13,122 nucleotides of DNA from SIG510 sp045540975 (GCA_045540975.1 JAZQIE010000085.1:1-13122), one strand, 5' to 3'; shown: positions 1-6,490, counted from the first letter of the stretch. Notes: generated by a model not told the origin, from the sequence alone. Numbers and translations are program-made.

Positions 1-1478
1 CCAGCCTGGGGGGGCGCAAGGTGGGAAATGGGGGGGGGTGGGGGGTGGTCGGTCGAGCCACAGACCGGGCAGGGGAGTCCGTCGGTCAGGCTTTGTGCAA
101 TGATTCCTGCCTGCTCGTTTAAAAATGCGGTTTGCTTTTCCTGATAAACAGCGCCGCGGTCTGCCGCCGCTTGGGTGGCGACGCGGCTTGCCTCTTGAAG
201 TGTTTGCAAGAGCGCACATTCCTCGCGGTAATGGCGGACGTCATCCAAAAATGTGAGATATCGCTGCTCCTGTTCCCGCAAAAGCGCGAGTTTGTGTGCC
301 GCGGCTTCCTTTTCGCTCTTGACATCCTGCAGGGAGGATGCTTCTTCCAGCAGCGCTTGAAGTTCACCCTCCAAAGCCGCACGCTTGCTCCGGGCATCAA
401 TCAGAGACGCCTCTTCCTTTTTTTGTTCGCCCTCCGCGGTGCGAAGCCCTGCTTGTCTGGTATCCAACTCATCGTAACGGGGCAAGTCGTGGTCAATCAG
501 CGTGATTTCGCTTTTTAGCTTGTCCAACTTCGGTTTTTGCAGCAGCGCATCTTCGCGTGCGGCGGCAAGAATCTTCCGTTTCTCAAAAACCGCGTCTCTC
601 TCAAGGGTGGCGGCCTTGTGTTTTTCCTGCGCGTCTTGATATTCTTTTGCATCGTGCATCTGTTTGTTGAGTTGTTCGAGTGCCGCCTCAAGCGAGTCCA
701 GTTTTCCTCTGACAGAATCTGCTTTTGCGGTATCTTCTCGGATGAGAGTGCTTAAAAGTTCCAATAGTTCCGAAATCGGCGCATCAACTCCGCGGATTGC
801 TTGCAGAGAAGCGGCGTAAAGTGAATCCTCCGCGCAGACAATATTTGCGACACATTGCATAATGTCGTGTGTATGGAGTTTGCGTTGCTTTGCCAAATCC
901 GCTGCGGCATCGGAAAGCTTGGCTTGTAAAACTTCATATTCATGGGTCTTGAAAATATCGCGGAAAATCTTTTGACGGTCTTTGGTCTCCGCTTGCAGCA
1001 GCTTGCGGAAATCTCCCTGCGCAATCATGCTGATTTGAGAAAACTGTTCCCGCGTCAGCCCAATGATATCACGGATTGCGCTGTCTGCATCCGCCGCCTT
1101 GGTAATCACATCACCGCTTGGAAGTGTCAATTCCGCGCTCGCACGTTCGGTAACCGTACCGCTTCCGCGCGCTTTCTCACGGATGTATTCAGGTGTACGC
1201 TTGATTTTGTATTCTTTTCCGTCATATTCAAATGTCAGTTCCACAAAGGTGATTGTATCCGCGGTTGCATACGTGGAGCGCAGCATTCCGACTTTTCGGT
1301 TTTCACCGCTTGCTTGTCCAAACAAAGCGTATGTAATTGCATCAAACACGGTGGTTTTTCCTGCACCTGTGTCACCGGAAATGAGATAAAGTCCGCTTGT
1401 TCCAAGTCTGGTAAAATCAAGGTCCTGAACCCCTGCATAGGGGCCAAAGGCGGACATGGTAAGTTTCAGAGGTCTCAT
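1..1478 (-). CDS. sbcC: Nuclease SbcCD subunit C (SMC-like ATPase), N-terminal part, cut by window edge
   Basis: SbcC is the Rad50-like ATPase partner of SbcD; the complex cleaves hairpins and processes DNA double-strand ends. The 492 residues visible hold the N-terminal ATPase half (Walker A GDTGAGKTT at residues 35-43, Q-loop region AQGDFRKLL near residue 150), then a long charged helical stretch rich in Glu, Lys and Ala that fits the ascending coiled coil, then the zinc-hook motif CPVC at residues 470-473 followed by GSTDHP. Family members are about 1000 residues or more, so the descending coil and the C-terminal signature/Walker B half lie beyond base 1. The start ATG (1478-1476) overlaps the sbcD stop codon as ATGA, implying translational coupling. 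The codons right after the zinc hook fall in G-runs of the plus strand and read as five prolines in a row after His478-Pro479 is counted in; the frame stays open, but this end may contain base-call errors. Identification is firm. Confidence 0.95.
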   Translation of the reverse strand, partial: MRPLKLTMSAFGPYAGVQDLDFTRLGTSGLYLISGDTGAGKTTVFDAITYALFGQASGENRKVGMLRSTYATADTITFVELTFEYDGKEYKIKRTPEYIREKARGSGTVTERASAELTLPSGDVITKAADADSAIRDIIGLTREQFSQISMIAQGDFRKLLQAETKDRQKIFRDIFKTHEYEVLQAKLSDAAADLAKQRKLHTHDIMQCVANIVCAEDSLYAASLQAIRGVDAPISELLELLSTLIREDTAKADSVRGKLDSLEAALEQLNKQMHDAKEYQDAQEKHKAATLERDAVFEKRKILAAAREDALLQKPKLDKLKSEITLIDHDLPRYDELDTRQAGLRTAEGEQKKEEASLIDARSKRAALEGELQALLEEASSLQDVKSEKEAAAHKLALLREQEQRYLTFLDDVRHYREECALLQTLQEASRVATQAAADRGAVYQEKQTAFLNEQAGIIAQSLTDGLPCPVCGSTDHPPPPPISHLAPPQA

Positions 1479-2605
1479 TTCAGTTCCTCCCGAATAGAAT
1501 CAATCAAGTCTGAGAGATAGTGGCGCTGTTCTTCGCTCATCGGCTGATTGTTTTGCTTGATATAAAGCTCCTCAAATAATTCGAGCGGGGATTTCAGCTG
1601 TACATCCTCCGCAACATTCAGGACCGATGAGGTCCGCGTGCGCGTGTTGTCGTAGGACTGCTTTAAGAGATTCGGATAAACCGCGCGCAGACGGGATGCA
1701 GCCTCGGGAATATCCTCTTCATCGGTCAGAATGACATGCAGATAATCCGAATTCATGGGGTCTGCGCGAGAGACGTTTTCGGTCAAATCCTTAAAACTTC
1801 CGCGGAGTTCACGTACATCATGAAGAGGAGTGAGCGGTACCGTGCGGACAGAAAGGTCCGTGCTCAGTTCAACCACGGTCACGCTCTTTTTGTGCGGCGC
1901 TTCCGAGAAAGAGTACTTGAGCGGTGTACCGCAGTAGCGAATGCGCGGAGAGGAAATGTTCTGCGGTCCGTGGATGTGTCCGAGTGCAACATAGTCAAAT
2001 CCATCGAAAACAGATGCATCCACATTGTCTGCACCGCCAACACTCATCTCTTCGGATTCGCAGGTGGAAGCACCCGTGACAAACTGATGTGTCACCAGAA
2101 TGTTGCGGGCTTCGGGGTCAAGTGTCATGTGCTCGATTGCAACGCGTACTGCATCGGTAAAACTCTCGATTTCTTCATCGGGGAAGTATCGGCGGACAGA
2201 AGACGGCTTGAGAAACGGAAGGAGCCAAATATCCACTCTGCCGTATTCGTCATGAAGGGAGACGGGACGAATCTCACCGTTGTAAACAGGGGAGAGATGG
2301 ATTCCGCAGCCTTCAATCAAACGACTCCCGAATGCAAGACGCTCGGGCGAATCGTGATTGCCGCTGATTACCATGGTGGGAATCCCGCGCTTTGCAAGTG
2401 CGTTTAAGAAATCGTCAAGCAGTGTGACCGCCTCGGTCGACGGCACACTCTTGTCGTAAATATCGCCTGCAATCAAAATCGCGTCCGGTGACTCGCTGTC
2501 GATGACAGCGAGGATTTGTTCCAGAATATAGAGTTGATCCTCGTTTAGAGGATGCTCAAGGAGACGTTTTCCGATGTGAAGGTCGGACAAATGAATGAAT
2601 TTCAT
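1475..2605 (-). CDS. sbcD: Nuclease SbcCD subunit D (Mre11-like exonuclease)
   Basis: SbcD is the Mn-dependent calcineurin-like phosphoesterase subunit of the SbcCD nuclease, acting on double-strand ends and hairpins. At 376 residues it has the usual family length. The metallophosphatase motifs are present in order: D8-L-H10, GD48 in IAGDIYDKS, GNHD at 82-85, H173 in VTHQF, and H210-x-H212 in GHIH. The C-terminal part (about 270-376) is the less conserved capping and SbcC-contact region. An upstream in-frame ATG would add 27 residues, but the start at 2605 matches the family N-terminus (MKFIHLSDLHIG), has a GGAG site 9 nt upstream, and lies just downstream of a good minus-strand promoter, so I chose it. 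It is the first gene of the sbcDC pair and overlaps sbcC by 4 nt. Confidence 0.96.
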   Translation of the reverse strand: MKFIHLSDLHIGKRLLEHPLNEDQLYILEQILAVIDSESPDAILIAGDIYDKSVPSTEAVTLLDDFLNALAKRGIPTMVISGNHDSPERLAFGSRLIEGCGIHLSPVYNGEIRPVSLHDEYGRVDIWLLPFLKPSSVRRYFPDEEIESFTDAVRVAIEHMTLDPEARNILVTHQFVTGASTCESEEMSVGGADNVDASVFDGFDYVALGHIHGPQNISSPRIRYCGTPLKYSFSEAPHKKSVTVVELSTDLSVRTVPLTPLHDVRELRGSFKDLTENVSRADPMNSDYLHVILTDEEDIPEAASRLRAVYPNLLKQSYDNTRTRTSSVLNVAEDVQLKSPLELFEELYIKQNNQPMSEEQRHYLSDLIDSIREELK

Positions 2606-2636
2606 AAAAGGACACTCCGCAAACAGTATTTTTCCT

Positions 2637-2665
2637 ATTATATCAAAAAAACTTCTTGTCTGCAA
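2637..2665 (-). promoter_or_regulatory. Promoter for sbcDC
   Basis: Reading the minus strand, a -35-like TTGCAG (2665-2660) is followed after 17 nt by a perfect TATAAT (2642-2637). The predicted transcript start near 2630 gives a leader of about 25 nt before the sbcD ATG. The -35 is weak, the -10 is consensus. It is back to back with the nagB promoter. Confidence 0.65.
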
Positions 2666-2679
2666 TCGTACAAAATAGG

Positions 2680-2707
2680 TGGACAAATCGAAATAATGGT
2701 GTATAAT
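2680..2707 (+). promoter_or_regulatory. Promoter for nagB
   Basis: TGGACA (2680-2685, five of six matches to the -35 consensus) lies 16 nt before a perfect TATAAT (2702-2707). A second TATAAT at 2713-2718 has no equally good -35. The leader to the nagB ATG is about 28 nt and contains GGAG at 2726-2729. A short inverted repeat TTGTC/GACAA (2656-2660 and 2682-2686) lies between the two divergent cores and touches both -35 elements; whether it is an operator is only a guess. Confidence 0.65.
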
Positions 2708-2741
2708 AAAGTTATAATTTTATTTGGAGTGTGAATGAATT

Positions 2742-3527
2742 ATGAAACTGATTATCAAGAACAATTATGATGACATGAGCGCATGGGCAGCACAGCACAT
2801 TGCGGATGCCATCAACAGCCACAAGGAAGCTCGCCCGTTCATTTTGGGTCTGCCCACCGGTTCCTCTCCGCTCGGTGTTTATAAAAGACTCATCGAGATG
2901 AACAAGGCAGGTAAGGTCAGCTTTAAGAATGTTGTTACCTTCAATATGGACGAATATGTCGGTCTCCCGAAGGACCATGACCAGAGTTATTGGTACTTCA
3001 TGCATGACAACTTCTTCAATCATATCGACATCCCGGCTGAGAACATCAACATCTTAAACGGTATGGCAGAGGATTTGGAAGCAGAGTGCCAGCGCTATGA
3101 AGACAAGATTGCGGCTATGGGCGGCATCGACCTCTTCCTCGGCGGCAGCGGTGTTGACGGTCATATCGCATTCAACGAGCCGTTTACTTCGCTCACTTCC
3201 CGCACCGGCGTTCGCGCACTCACCGAAGACACCCTGATTGCAAATTCCCGTTTCTTCGATAACGACCCGAATAAAGTTCCGAAGACCGCGCTTTCCGTGG
3301 GTGTCGGTACCGTTTGCGATTCCAAGCAGGTCCTGCTTCTCATCAGCGGCCATAACAAGGCACGTGCACTTCGCCATTGTGTGGAAGGCGGCGTTGACCA
3401 TGCATGGACCATCAGCGCTCTGCAACTGCATAAAGACGGCATCATCGCTTGCGACGAAGCTGCTTGCGGCGAACTCAAGGTGGATACCTACAAGTACTTC
3501 AAGGAAATCTACAAAGACGAAAAGTAA
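2742..3527 (+). CDS. nagB: Glucosamine-6-phosphate deaminase
   Basis: NagB converts glucosamine-6-phosphate to fructose-6-phosphate and ammonia in the cytoplasm, the entry point of amino-sugar carbon into glycolysis. The 261-residue protein has the family length and all hallmark motifs: the phosphate-binding LPTGSSPLGVY (about residues 40-50), NMDEYVGL with D70 and E71, and GGSGVDGHIAFNEP with D139, H141 and E146 matching the catalytic Asp, ring-opening His and its Glu partner of the E. coli enzyme. GTG and ATG codons just upstream (2731, 2735) are out of frame, so the ATG at 2742 is the start despite a rather long 12-nt gap to GGAG. It is transcribed alone: its own promoter is upstream and a terminator begins 13 nt after the stop. 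No nagA or N-acetylglucosamine transporter gene is next to it. Confidence 0.96.
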   Translation: MKLIIKNNYDDMSAWAAQHIADAINSHKEARPFILGLPTGSSPLGVYKRLIEMNKAGKVSFKNVVTFNMDEYVGLPKDHDQSYWYFMHDNFFNHIDIPAENINILNGMAEDLEAECQRYEDKIAAMGGIDLFLGGSGVDGHIAFNEPFTSLTSRTGVRALTEDTLIANSRFFDNDPNKVPKTALSVGVGTVCDSKQVLLLISGHNKARALRHCVEGGVDHAWTISALQLHKDGIIACDEAACGELKVDTYKYFKEIYKDEK

Positions 3528-3540
3528 GTCTTGGATAACA

Positions 3541-3577
3541 AAAAACTGACTTCGTTTGAAGTCAGTTTTTTTGTTTA
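3541..3577. terminator. Bidirectional terminator shared by nagB and the radical SAM gene
   Basis: A perfect 13-bp inverted repeat (3541-3553 and 3558-3570) with a GTTT loop: A5 followed by CTGACTTC on one arm and GAAGTCAG followed by T5 on the other. The plus strand ends in seven T's after CAG; the minus strand ends in a six-T run. It can therefore stop transcription from both convergent genes. The TGA stop of the minus-strand radical SAM gene (3564-3562) lies inside the stem. Confidence 0.92.
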
Positions 3578-4398
3578 AATCTTGTTGCGTAGCTGCATCG
3601 CTTGCAGAGGTCTTCCACCGCGCGGCGCGATTGAAAGCCCTCTTTGATTGCGGTGCAGCGCGGTGAACGTAAAATCTTGTCCAAATCATCGGTGAAGATA
3701 TTTCCCAGGTTGATTATGCCGTCACTGTCCATACAGCAGGGGACAACCGTGCCGTCGGAAAGAATCCCGAAATGGTCACCGAGACCGTAGCAAAACACAG
3801 AGGCGGAGCACTCGGCTGCATCCATATCGGGCCAGACAAACCGCTCGCCCCATTCCAAATGCAATTTGTCATGGATGCGAATTCCGCGTGTGTTTTCAGC
3901 CCATTCACCCGTAATGCGTTCTTTGAGAAGGGCAAATACCTTGTCGTTTAAGCCGTTGTCAAACCCCTTGTTCCAAAGCCTGAGCACCACAATGATGCCG
4001 TCTCGGGAAGCACGTTCGGAAAATGAGATGATTTGATTCATGTAGGCTCGAAAGTCGGCATCGTCACCGTCTTCAAAACTGTGCACCGAGATACTTACCT
4101 TGTGGATGCCTGCACGAATGAGCTCCTCACCGCGCTTATCCAAAAGAGTGCCGTTTGTGGTAAGAATGGATTTGAAGCCGCGCTCCCTCGCCATTCTTAA
4201 AAAACAGGGGAGCTCGGGGTGGGTGAGCGGCTCACCCATAAGATGATAGTATAAAAACTCGGTTTTTCCGTTGAGCGCATCCAATACCCGAGAAAATTCC
4301 TCTGTGCGCATCATCCTCATCGCGCGCTTGTGACCGTGACAGAAGGAGCAGTTTAGATTGCAAATATTTGTTATTTCAACATAGACTTTTGAATACAT
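3562..4398 (-). CDS. Radical SAM/SPASM domain protein of unknown function
   Basis: A 278-residue radical SAM enzyme with a C-terminal SPASM-like region. The N-terminus carries the 4Fe-4S and SAM-binding cysteines C13-x3-C17-x2-C20 (ICNLNCSFC), followed by GEP at residues 55-57 and a TNGTLL strand near 81-86, typical of the MoaA/PqqE/SkfB-like branch. The C-terminal part has further cysteines at 197, 203, 221, 222, 248, 265 and 268, with the SPASM-type pattern LSDGTVVPCC ... G-NI ... CKRC, likely binding auxiliary Fe-S clusters. SPASM enzymes commonly modify peptides or proteins, but no precursor peptide, exporter or maturase partner is visible nearby, so the substrate is unknown. The start at 4398 is fixed by AAAGGAG 5 nt upstream; a longer in-frame ORF exists but would begin inside guaA. 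It lies 73 nt downstream of guaA on the same strand and is probably co-transcribed with it through a hairpin. Class is sure, function is not. Confidence 0.88.
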   Translation of the reverse strand: MYSKVYVEITNICNLNCSFCHGHKRAMRMMRTEEFSRVLDALNGKTEFLYYHLMGEPLTHPELPCFLRMARERGFKSILTTNGTLLDKRGEELIRAGIHKVSISVHSFEDGDDADFRAYMNQIISFSERASRDGIIVVLRLWNKGFDNGLNDKVFALLKERITGEWAENTRGIRIHDKLHLEWGERFVWPDMDAAECSASVFCYGLGDHFGILSDGTVVPCCMDSDGIINLGNIFTDDLDKILRSPRCTAIKEGFQSRRAVEDLCKRCSYATRFKQKN

Positions 4399-4425
4399 AA
4401 AAACTCCTTTCCGCCTGATAGTCAT

Positions 4426-4454
4426 AATCCCCGAAAACATTGTTTTCGGGGATT
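4426..4454 (-). other. Intercistronic hairpin between guaA and the radical SAM gene
   Basis: A perfect 12-bp inverted repeat (4426-4437 and 4443-4454, arms AATCCCCGAAAA and TTTTCGGGGATT) with a 5-nt loop. It begins 17 nt after the guaA stop and ends 27 nt before the radical SAM start. On the minus strand it is followed by ATGACTATC, not by a T-run, so it is a poor intrinsic terminator; it could be an attenuator or an mRNA 3'-end stabiliser for guaA. Confidence 0.7.
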
Positions 4455-4471
4455 GTTTGCATTCTGTGGTA

Positions 4472-5452
4472 TTATTCCCACTCGATGGTGCCGGTGGGCT
4501 TGGGTGTGAGGTCATAGACCACACGGCAGATGCCGGGGACTTCGGTGACGATACGGGAGACGATTTTGTTCAAAACGTCATAGGGGATTTCCTCGATGGT
4601 AGCGGTCATTGCATCCTTGGTGTTGACCGCGCGGATGATTGCAAACCATTCGTCTGCGCGCTTACCGTCTCTGACACCGACGGTCTTCATGTCGGGAATT
4701 GCGGTGAAGTACTGCCAGACCTTGTCTGCAAGACCGCATTTGGCGAATTCTTCGCGGAGAATCGCATCGGATTCGCGGAGTGCTTCCAGACGGTCACGGG
4801 TGATGGCACCGAGGCAACGGACACCGAGACCCGGGCCGGGGAAGGGCTGACGTTCGACCATGGAAGCGGGGAGACCCAAAGCATGGCCGACGACGCGGAC
4901 TTCGTCTTTATAAAGCAGGCGGACCGGCTCGACCAGTTCGAACTGCATATCCTCGGGGAGACCGCCGACGTTGTGGTGCGCCTTAACGCCATCGCTTTCG
5001 ATGATATCCGGGTAAATGGTACCCTGCGCAAGGAAAGAAATACCTTCAAGCTTACGTGCTTCTTCGTCAAAGACCTTGATGAATTCGCCGCCGATGATTT
5101 TACGCTTGGTTTCAGGATCTGCGACACCCTTGAGGAGGTCAAGGAAACGATCGGTCGCATCGATGTAGACCAGGTTTGCATCCAAACCGTTGCGGAATAC
5201 TTCGATGACCTGCTCGCTTTCGCCTTTGCGCATGAGACCGTGGTTTACATGGACGCAGACCAACTGTTTGCCGATTGCCTTGATGAGAAGCGCTGCGACA
5301 ACAGATGAGTCAACACCACCGGAAAGTGCCAGAAGCACTTTTTTGTCACCGACCTGTGCTCTGACTTCCGCGATTTGCTCATTGATAAACGCTTCCGCCA
5401 GCTCGGGAGTGGTGATGCGTTGCATCGAATCCGGACGTTTGTTGTTAAGCAT
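4472..5452 (-). CDS. guaA: GMP synthetase, ATP-pyrophosphatase subunit only (no glutaminase domain)
   Basis: GMP synthetase adenylates XMP and replaces the adenylate with ammonia to give GMP. This 326-residue protein has the ATP-PPase P-loop SGGVDSS (residues 44-50), the XMP-site stretches AHHNVGGLPEDM (158-169) and QPFPGPGLG, and the C-terminal dimerisation domain ending in TIEWE. The N-terminal class I glutaminase domain (about 190 residues with a Cys-His-Glu triad) of ordinary bacterial GuaA of about 510-525 residues is absent. The start is clear: GGAGGG lies 7 nt upstream of ATG 5452, a promoter lies at 5489-5517, and no glutaminase reading frame precedes it. The insertion between YPDIIES and the HHNVGG motif is also shorter than in E. 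coli GuaA, resembling the split archaeal GuaAb type from memory of those sequences. It must either use a glutaminase subunit encoded elsewhere or use free ammonia. The gene symbol guaA (or guaAB/guaAb) refers to this subunit. Confidence 0.93.
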   Translation of the reverse strand: MLNNKRPDSMQRITTPELAEAFINEQIAEVRAQVGDKKVLLALSGGVDSSVVAALLIKAIGKQLVCVHVNHGLMRKGESEQVIEVFRNGLDANLVYIDATDRFLDLLKGVADPETKRKIIGGEFIKVFDEEARKLEGISFLAQGTIYPDIIESDGVKAHHNVGGLPEDMQFELVEPVRLLYKDEVRVVGHALGLPASMVERQPFPGPGLGVRCLGAITRDRLEALRESDAILREEFAKCGLADKVWQYFTAIPDMKTVGVRDGKRADEWFAIIRAVNTKDAMTATIEEIPYDVLNKIVSRIVTEVPGICRVVYDLTPKPTGTIEWE

Positions 5453-5488
5453 TGGTAATCCCTCCGTTATTTTGAAATTAATGTTGTT

Positions 5489-5517
5489 ATTATGACACAA
5501 CTTCCGGTGAAATTCAA
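5489..5517 (-). promoter_or_regulatory. Promoter for guaA (and probably the radical SAM gene)
   Basis: On the minus strand TTGAAT (5517-5512) is followed after 17 nt by CATAAT (5494-5489), which is preceded by TGT giving an extended -10. The leader to the ATG at 5452 is only about 30 nt, leaving no room for a purine riboswitch downstream of this start. The RBS GGAGGG sits 7 nt before the ATG. Confidence 0.65.
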
Positions 5518-5593
5518 TATCCGCAAAAACATTTTGTAGGATTTCATAAAATTTTTTCATTTGCGGAAAGTTTTTTTGACTGATTGTGTTTGC

Positions 5594-5622
5594 TTGCTTT
5601 TCTCACCAAAATATGGTATTCT
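5594..5622 (+). promoter_or_regulatory. Promoter for the CPBP protease gene
   Basis: TTGCTT (5594-5599), a 17-nt spacer, then TGG followed by TATTCT (5617-5622), an extended -10. A start point near 5629 would exclude the in-frame ATG at 5586 as a start codon and supports starts at 5637 or 5658. Neither hexamer is consensus, so this is a moderate prediction. Confidence 0.45.
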
Positions 5623-5636
5623 TTTTTCAGAGTTAT

Positions 5637-6476
5637 ATGGAAGGGCGATGGAGTGTTTTGAAAAAACGCTTTTTTAGTTTATTTGAAGCAGCCTCTTTTT
5701 ACGTGGTGTATCTGGTTTCCGGTGTGTTGAGTTCGATTCTGTTCGTTCTGTTTGCGCTTGGATGGACGATGTTTGAGTTTTATTCCAATCGGATGTCGAT
5801 GCAGAGTGATGTGTTTCTTGAACGCGTGACAGAATTGATGAATTCCGAGATGATTACCGCGGTGTTGCTTTCGAATCTTGTGGTCATCTTGCTGTATTGG
5901 TTGATTCTCTGGTGCCGCAAACAAAATATGCGCGATTATGCGGGTTTTTTTTCGCCGCGTGCAGTTAATGTAATCGGTGCCGTATTTGCGGGGATTACGC
6001 TCAATGTTGTGGTTGGATGTGTGTTGGAGCAGATTCAATTGCCGTCCGAAATGGTGCGCGAATATGCTGAGGGGATGGAAACACTCCTTGGCGGATCATT
6101 TGTTGTTGTTTTGATTACCGTGGCGGTTGTGGCGCCGTTTGTCGAGGAACTTGTGTTCCGCGGCGCGCTTTTGCGCGCACTTCAAAATGCTCTCAACACT
6201 CCGCTTGCGGTTGTGATTTCTTCGCTTTTGTTCGCACTTGCCCATGTTGGGCCGATTCAGATGACCTATGCATTTTTAATTGGTCTGATTCTGTGTTTGG
6301 TACGTCTTATGAGCGGCAGTCTGTGGTGCACTGTCGCAATGCATGTTGCATTTAATGCGGCAAACTATCTTCCGTTTGAAGAAGCTCTTTACGGCCGTAC
6401 TGTGTTTCTTGCTGTGTTTGTCGTGCTGTTTGCGGCGTCCTGCACTCTTGCTTGTGTCAGAAAAAAACACCCTTGA
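5637..6476 (+). CDS. CPBP family intramembrane glutamic protease
   Basis: A 279-residue polytopic membrane protein of the CPBP/Abi family (Rce1-like), proteins that cleave within or near the membrane; bacterial members have been linked to bacteriocin immunity, signalling or unknown roles. The three conserved motifs are complete: E170-E171-xxx-R175 (EELVFR), F-xxx-H203 (FALAHVG) and H236-xxx-N240 (HVAFN). Several hydrophobic segments surround them, roughly residues 20-45, 72-92, 108-130, 150-168, 190-205, 208-228 and 255-275. The start is uncertain: ATG 5586 lies upstream of the likely transcript start, ATG 5637 has no clear RBS, and TTG 5658 has GGAG 4 nt upstream and would give a protein beginning (M)KKRFFSLFEA. 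It is a single-gene unit with its own promoter and terminator. Its substrate is not indicated by the neighbours. Confidence 0.88.
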   Translation: MEGRWSVLKKRFFSLFEAASFYVVYLVSGVLSSILFVLFALGWTMFEFYSNRMSMQSDVFLERVTELMNSEMITAVLLSNLVVILLYWLILWCRKQNMRDYAGFFSPRAVNVIGAVFAGITLNVVVGCVLEQIQLPSEMVREYAEGMETLLGGSFVVVLITVAVVAPFVEELVFRGALLRALQNALNTPLAVVISSLLFALAHVGPIQMTYAFLIGLILCLVRLMSGSLWCTVAMHVAFNAANYLPFEEALYGRTVFLAVFVVLFAASCTLACVRKKHP

Positions 6477-6490
6477 GAGGGTGTTTTTTT
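6461..6490 (+). terminator. Terminator of the CPBP gene, containing its stop codon
   Basis: A hairpin with arms CACCCT (6468-6473) and AGGGTG (6478-6483), extended by an A7 run before and a T7 run after (6484-6490), with loop TGAG. The CPBP stop TGA (6474-6476) is the first three bases of the loop, and the last sense codons (Lys-Lys-His-Pro) form the 5' arm. It insulates the glycogen operon promoter starting 21 nt later. Confidence 0.9.

Noticed and set aside
1..60. G-rich start considered as a G-quadruplex or telomere-like element
   Set aside because: It falls inside the sbcC coding frame at the very end of the window and is better explained by low-quality base calls.
942..1520. A 192-codon plus-strand open frame opposite sbcC, and smaller ones at 132-518 and 537-755
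   Set aside because: The minus-strand frame through the same bases encodes continuous SbcC with Walker A and zinc hook; the plus-strand translations are Cys/Arg-rich without domain features.
3054..3689. A 211-codon minus-strand open frame opposite nagB and crossing the terminator
   Set aside because: It would have to read through the strong bidirectional terminator, is antisense to nagB, and overlaps the radical SAM gene end in another frame.
4457..5308. A 283-codon plus-strand open frame antisense to guaA, unusually rich in Asp, Phe and Val
   Set aside because: It is fully opposite the conserved guaA frame, and the acidic composition follows from the complement of guaA codons. No RBS or promoter was evident.
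5453..5636. A possible purine riboswitch or long regulatory leader ahead of guaA
   Set aside because: The predicted guaA leader is only about 30 nt and I could not recognise a purine aptamer core in the region; a CCGCAAA/TTTGCGG repeat (5521-5527, 5560-5566) with a 32-nt AT-rich interior is too weak to call.
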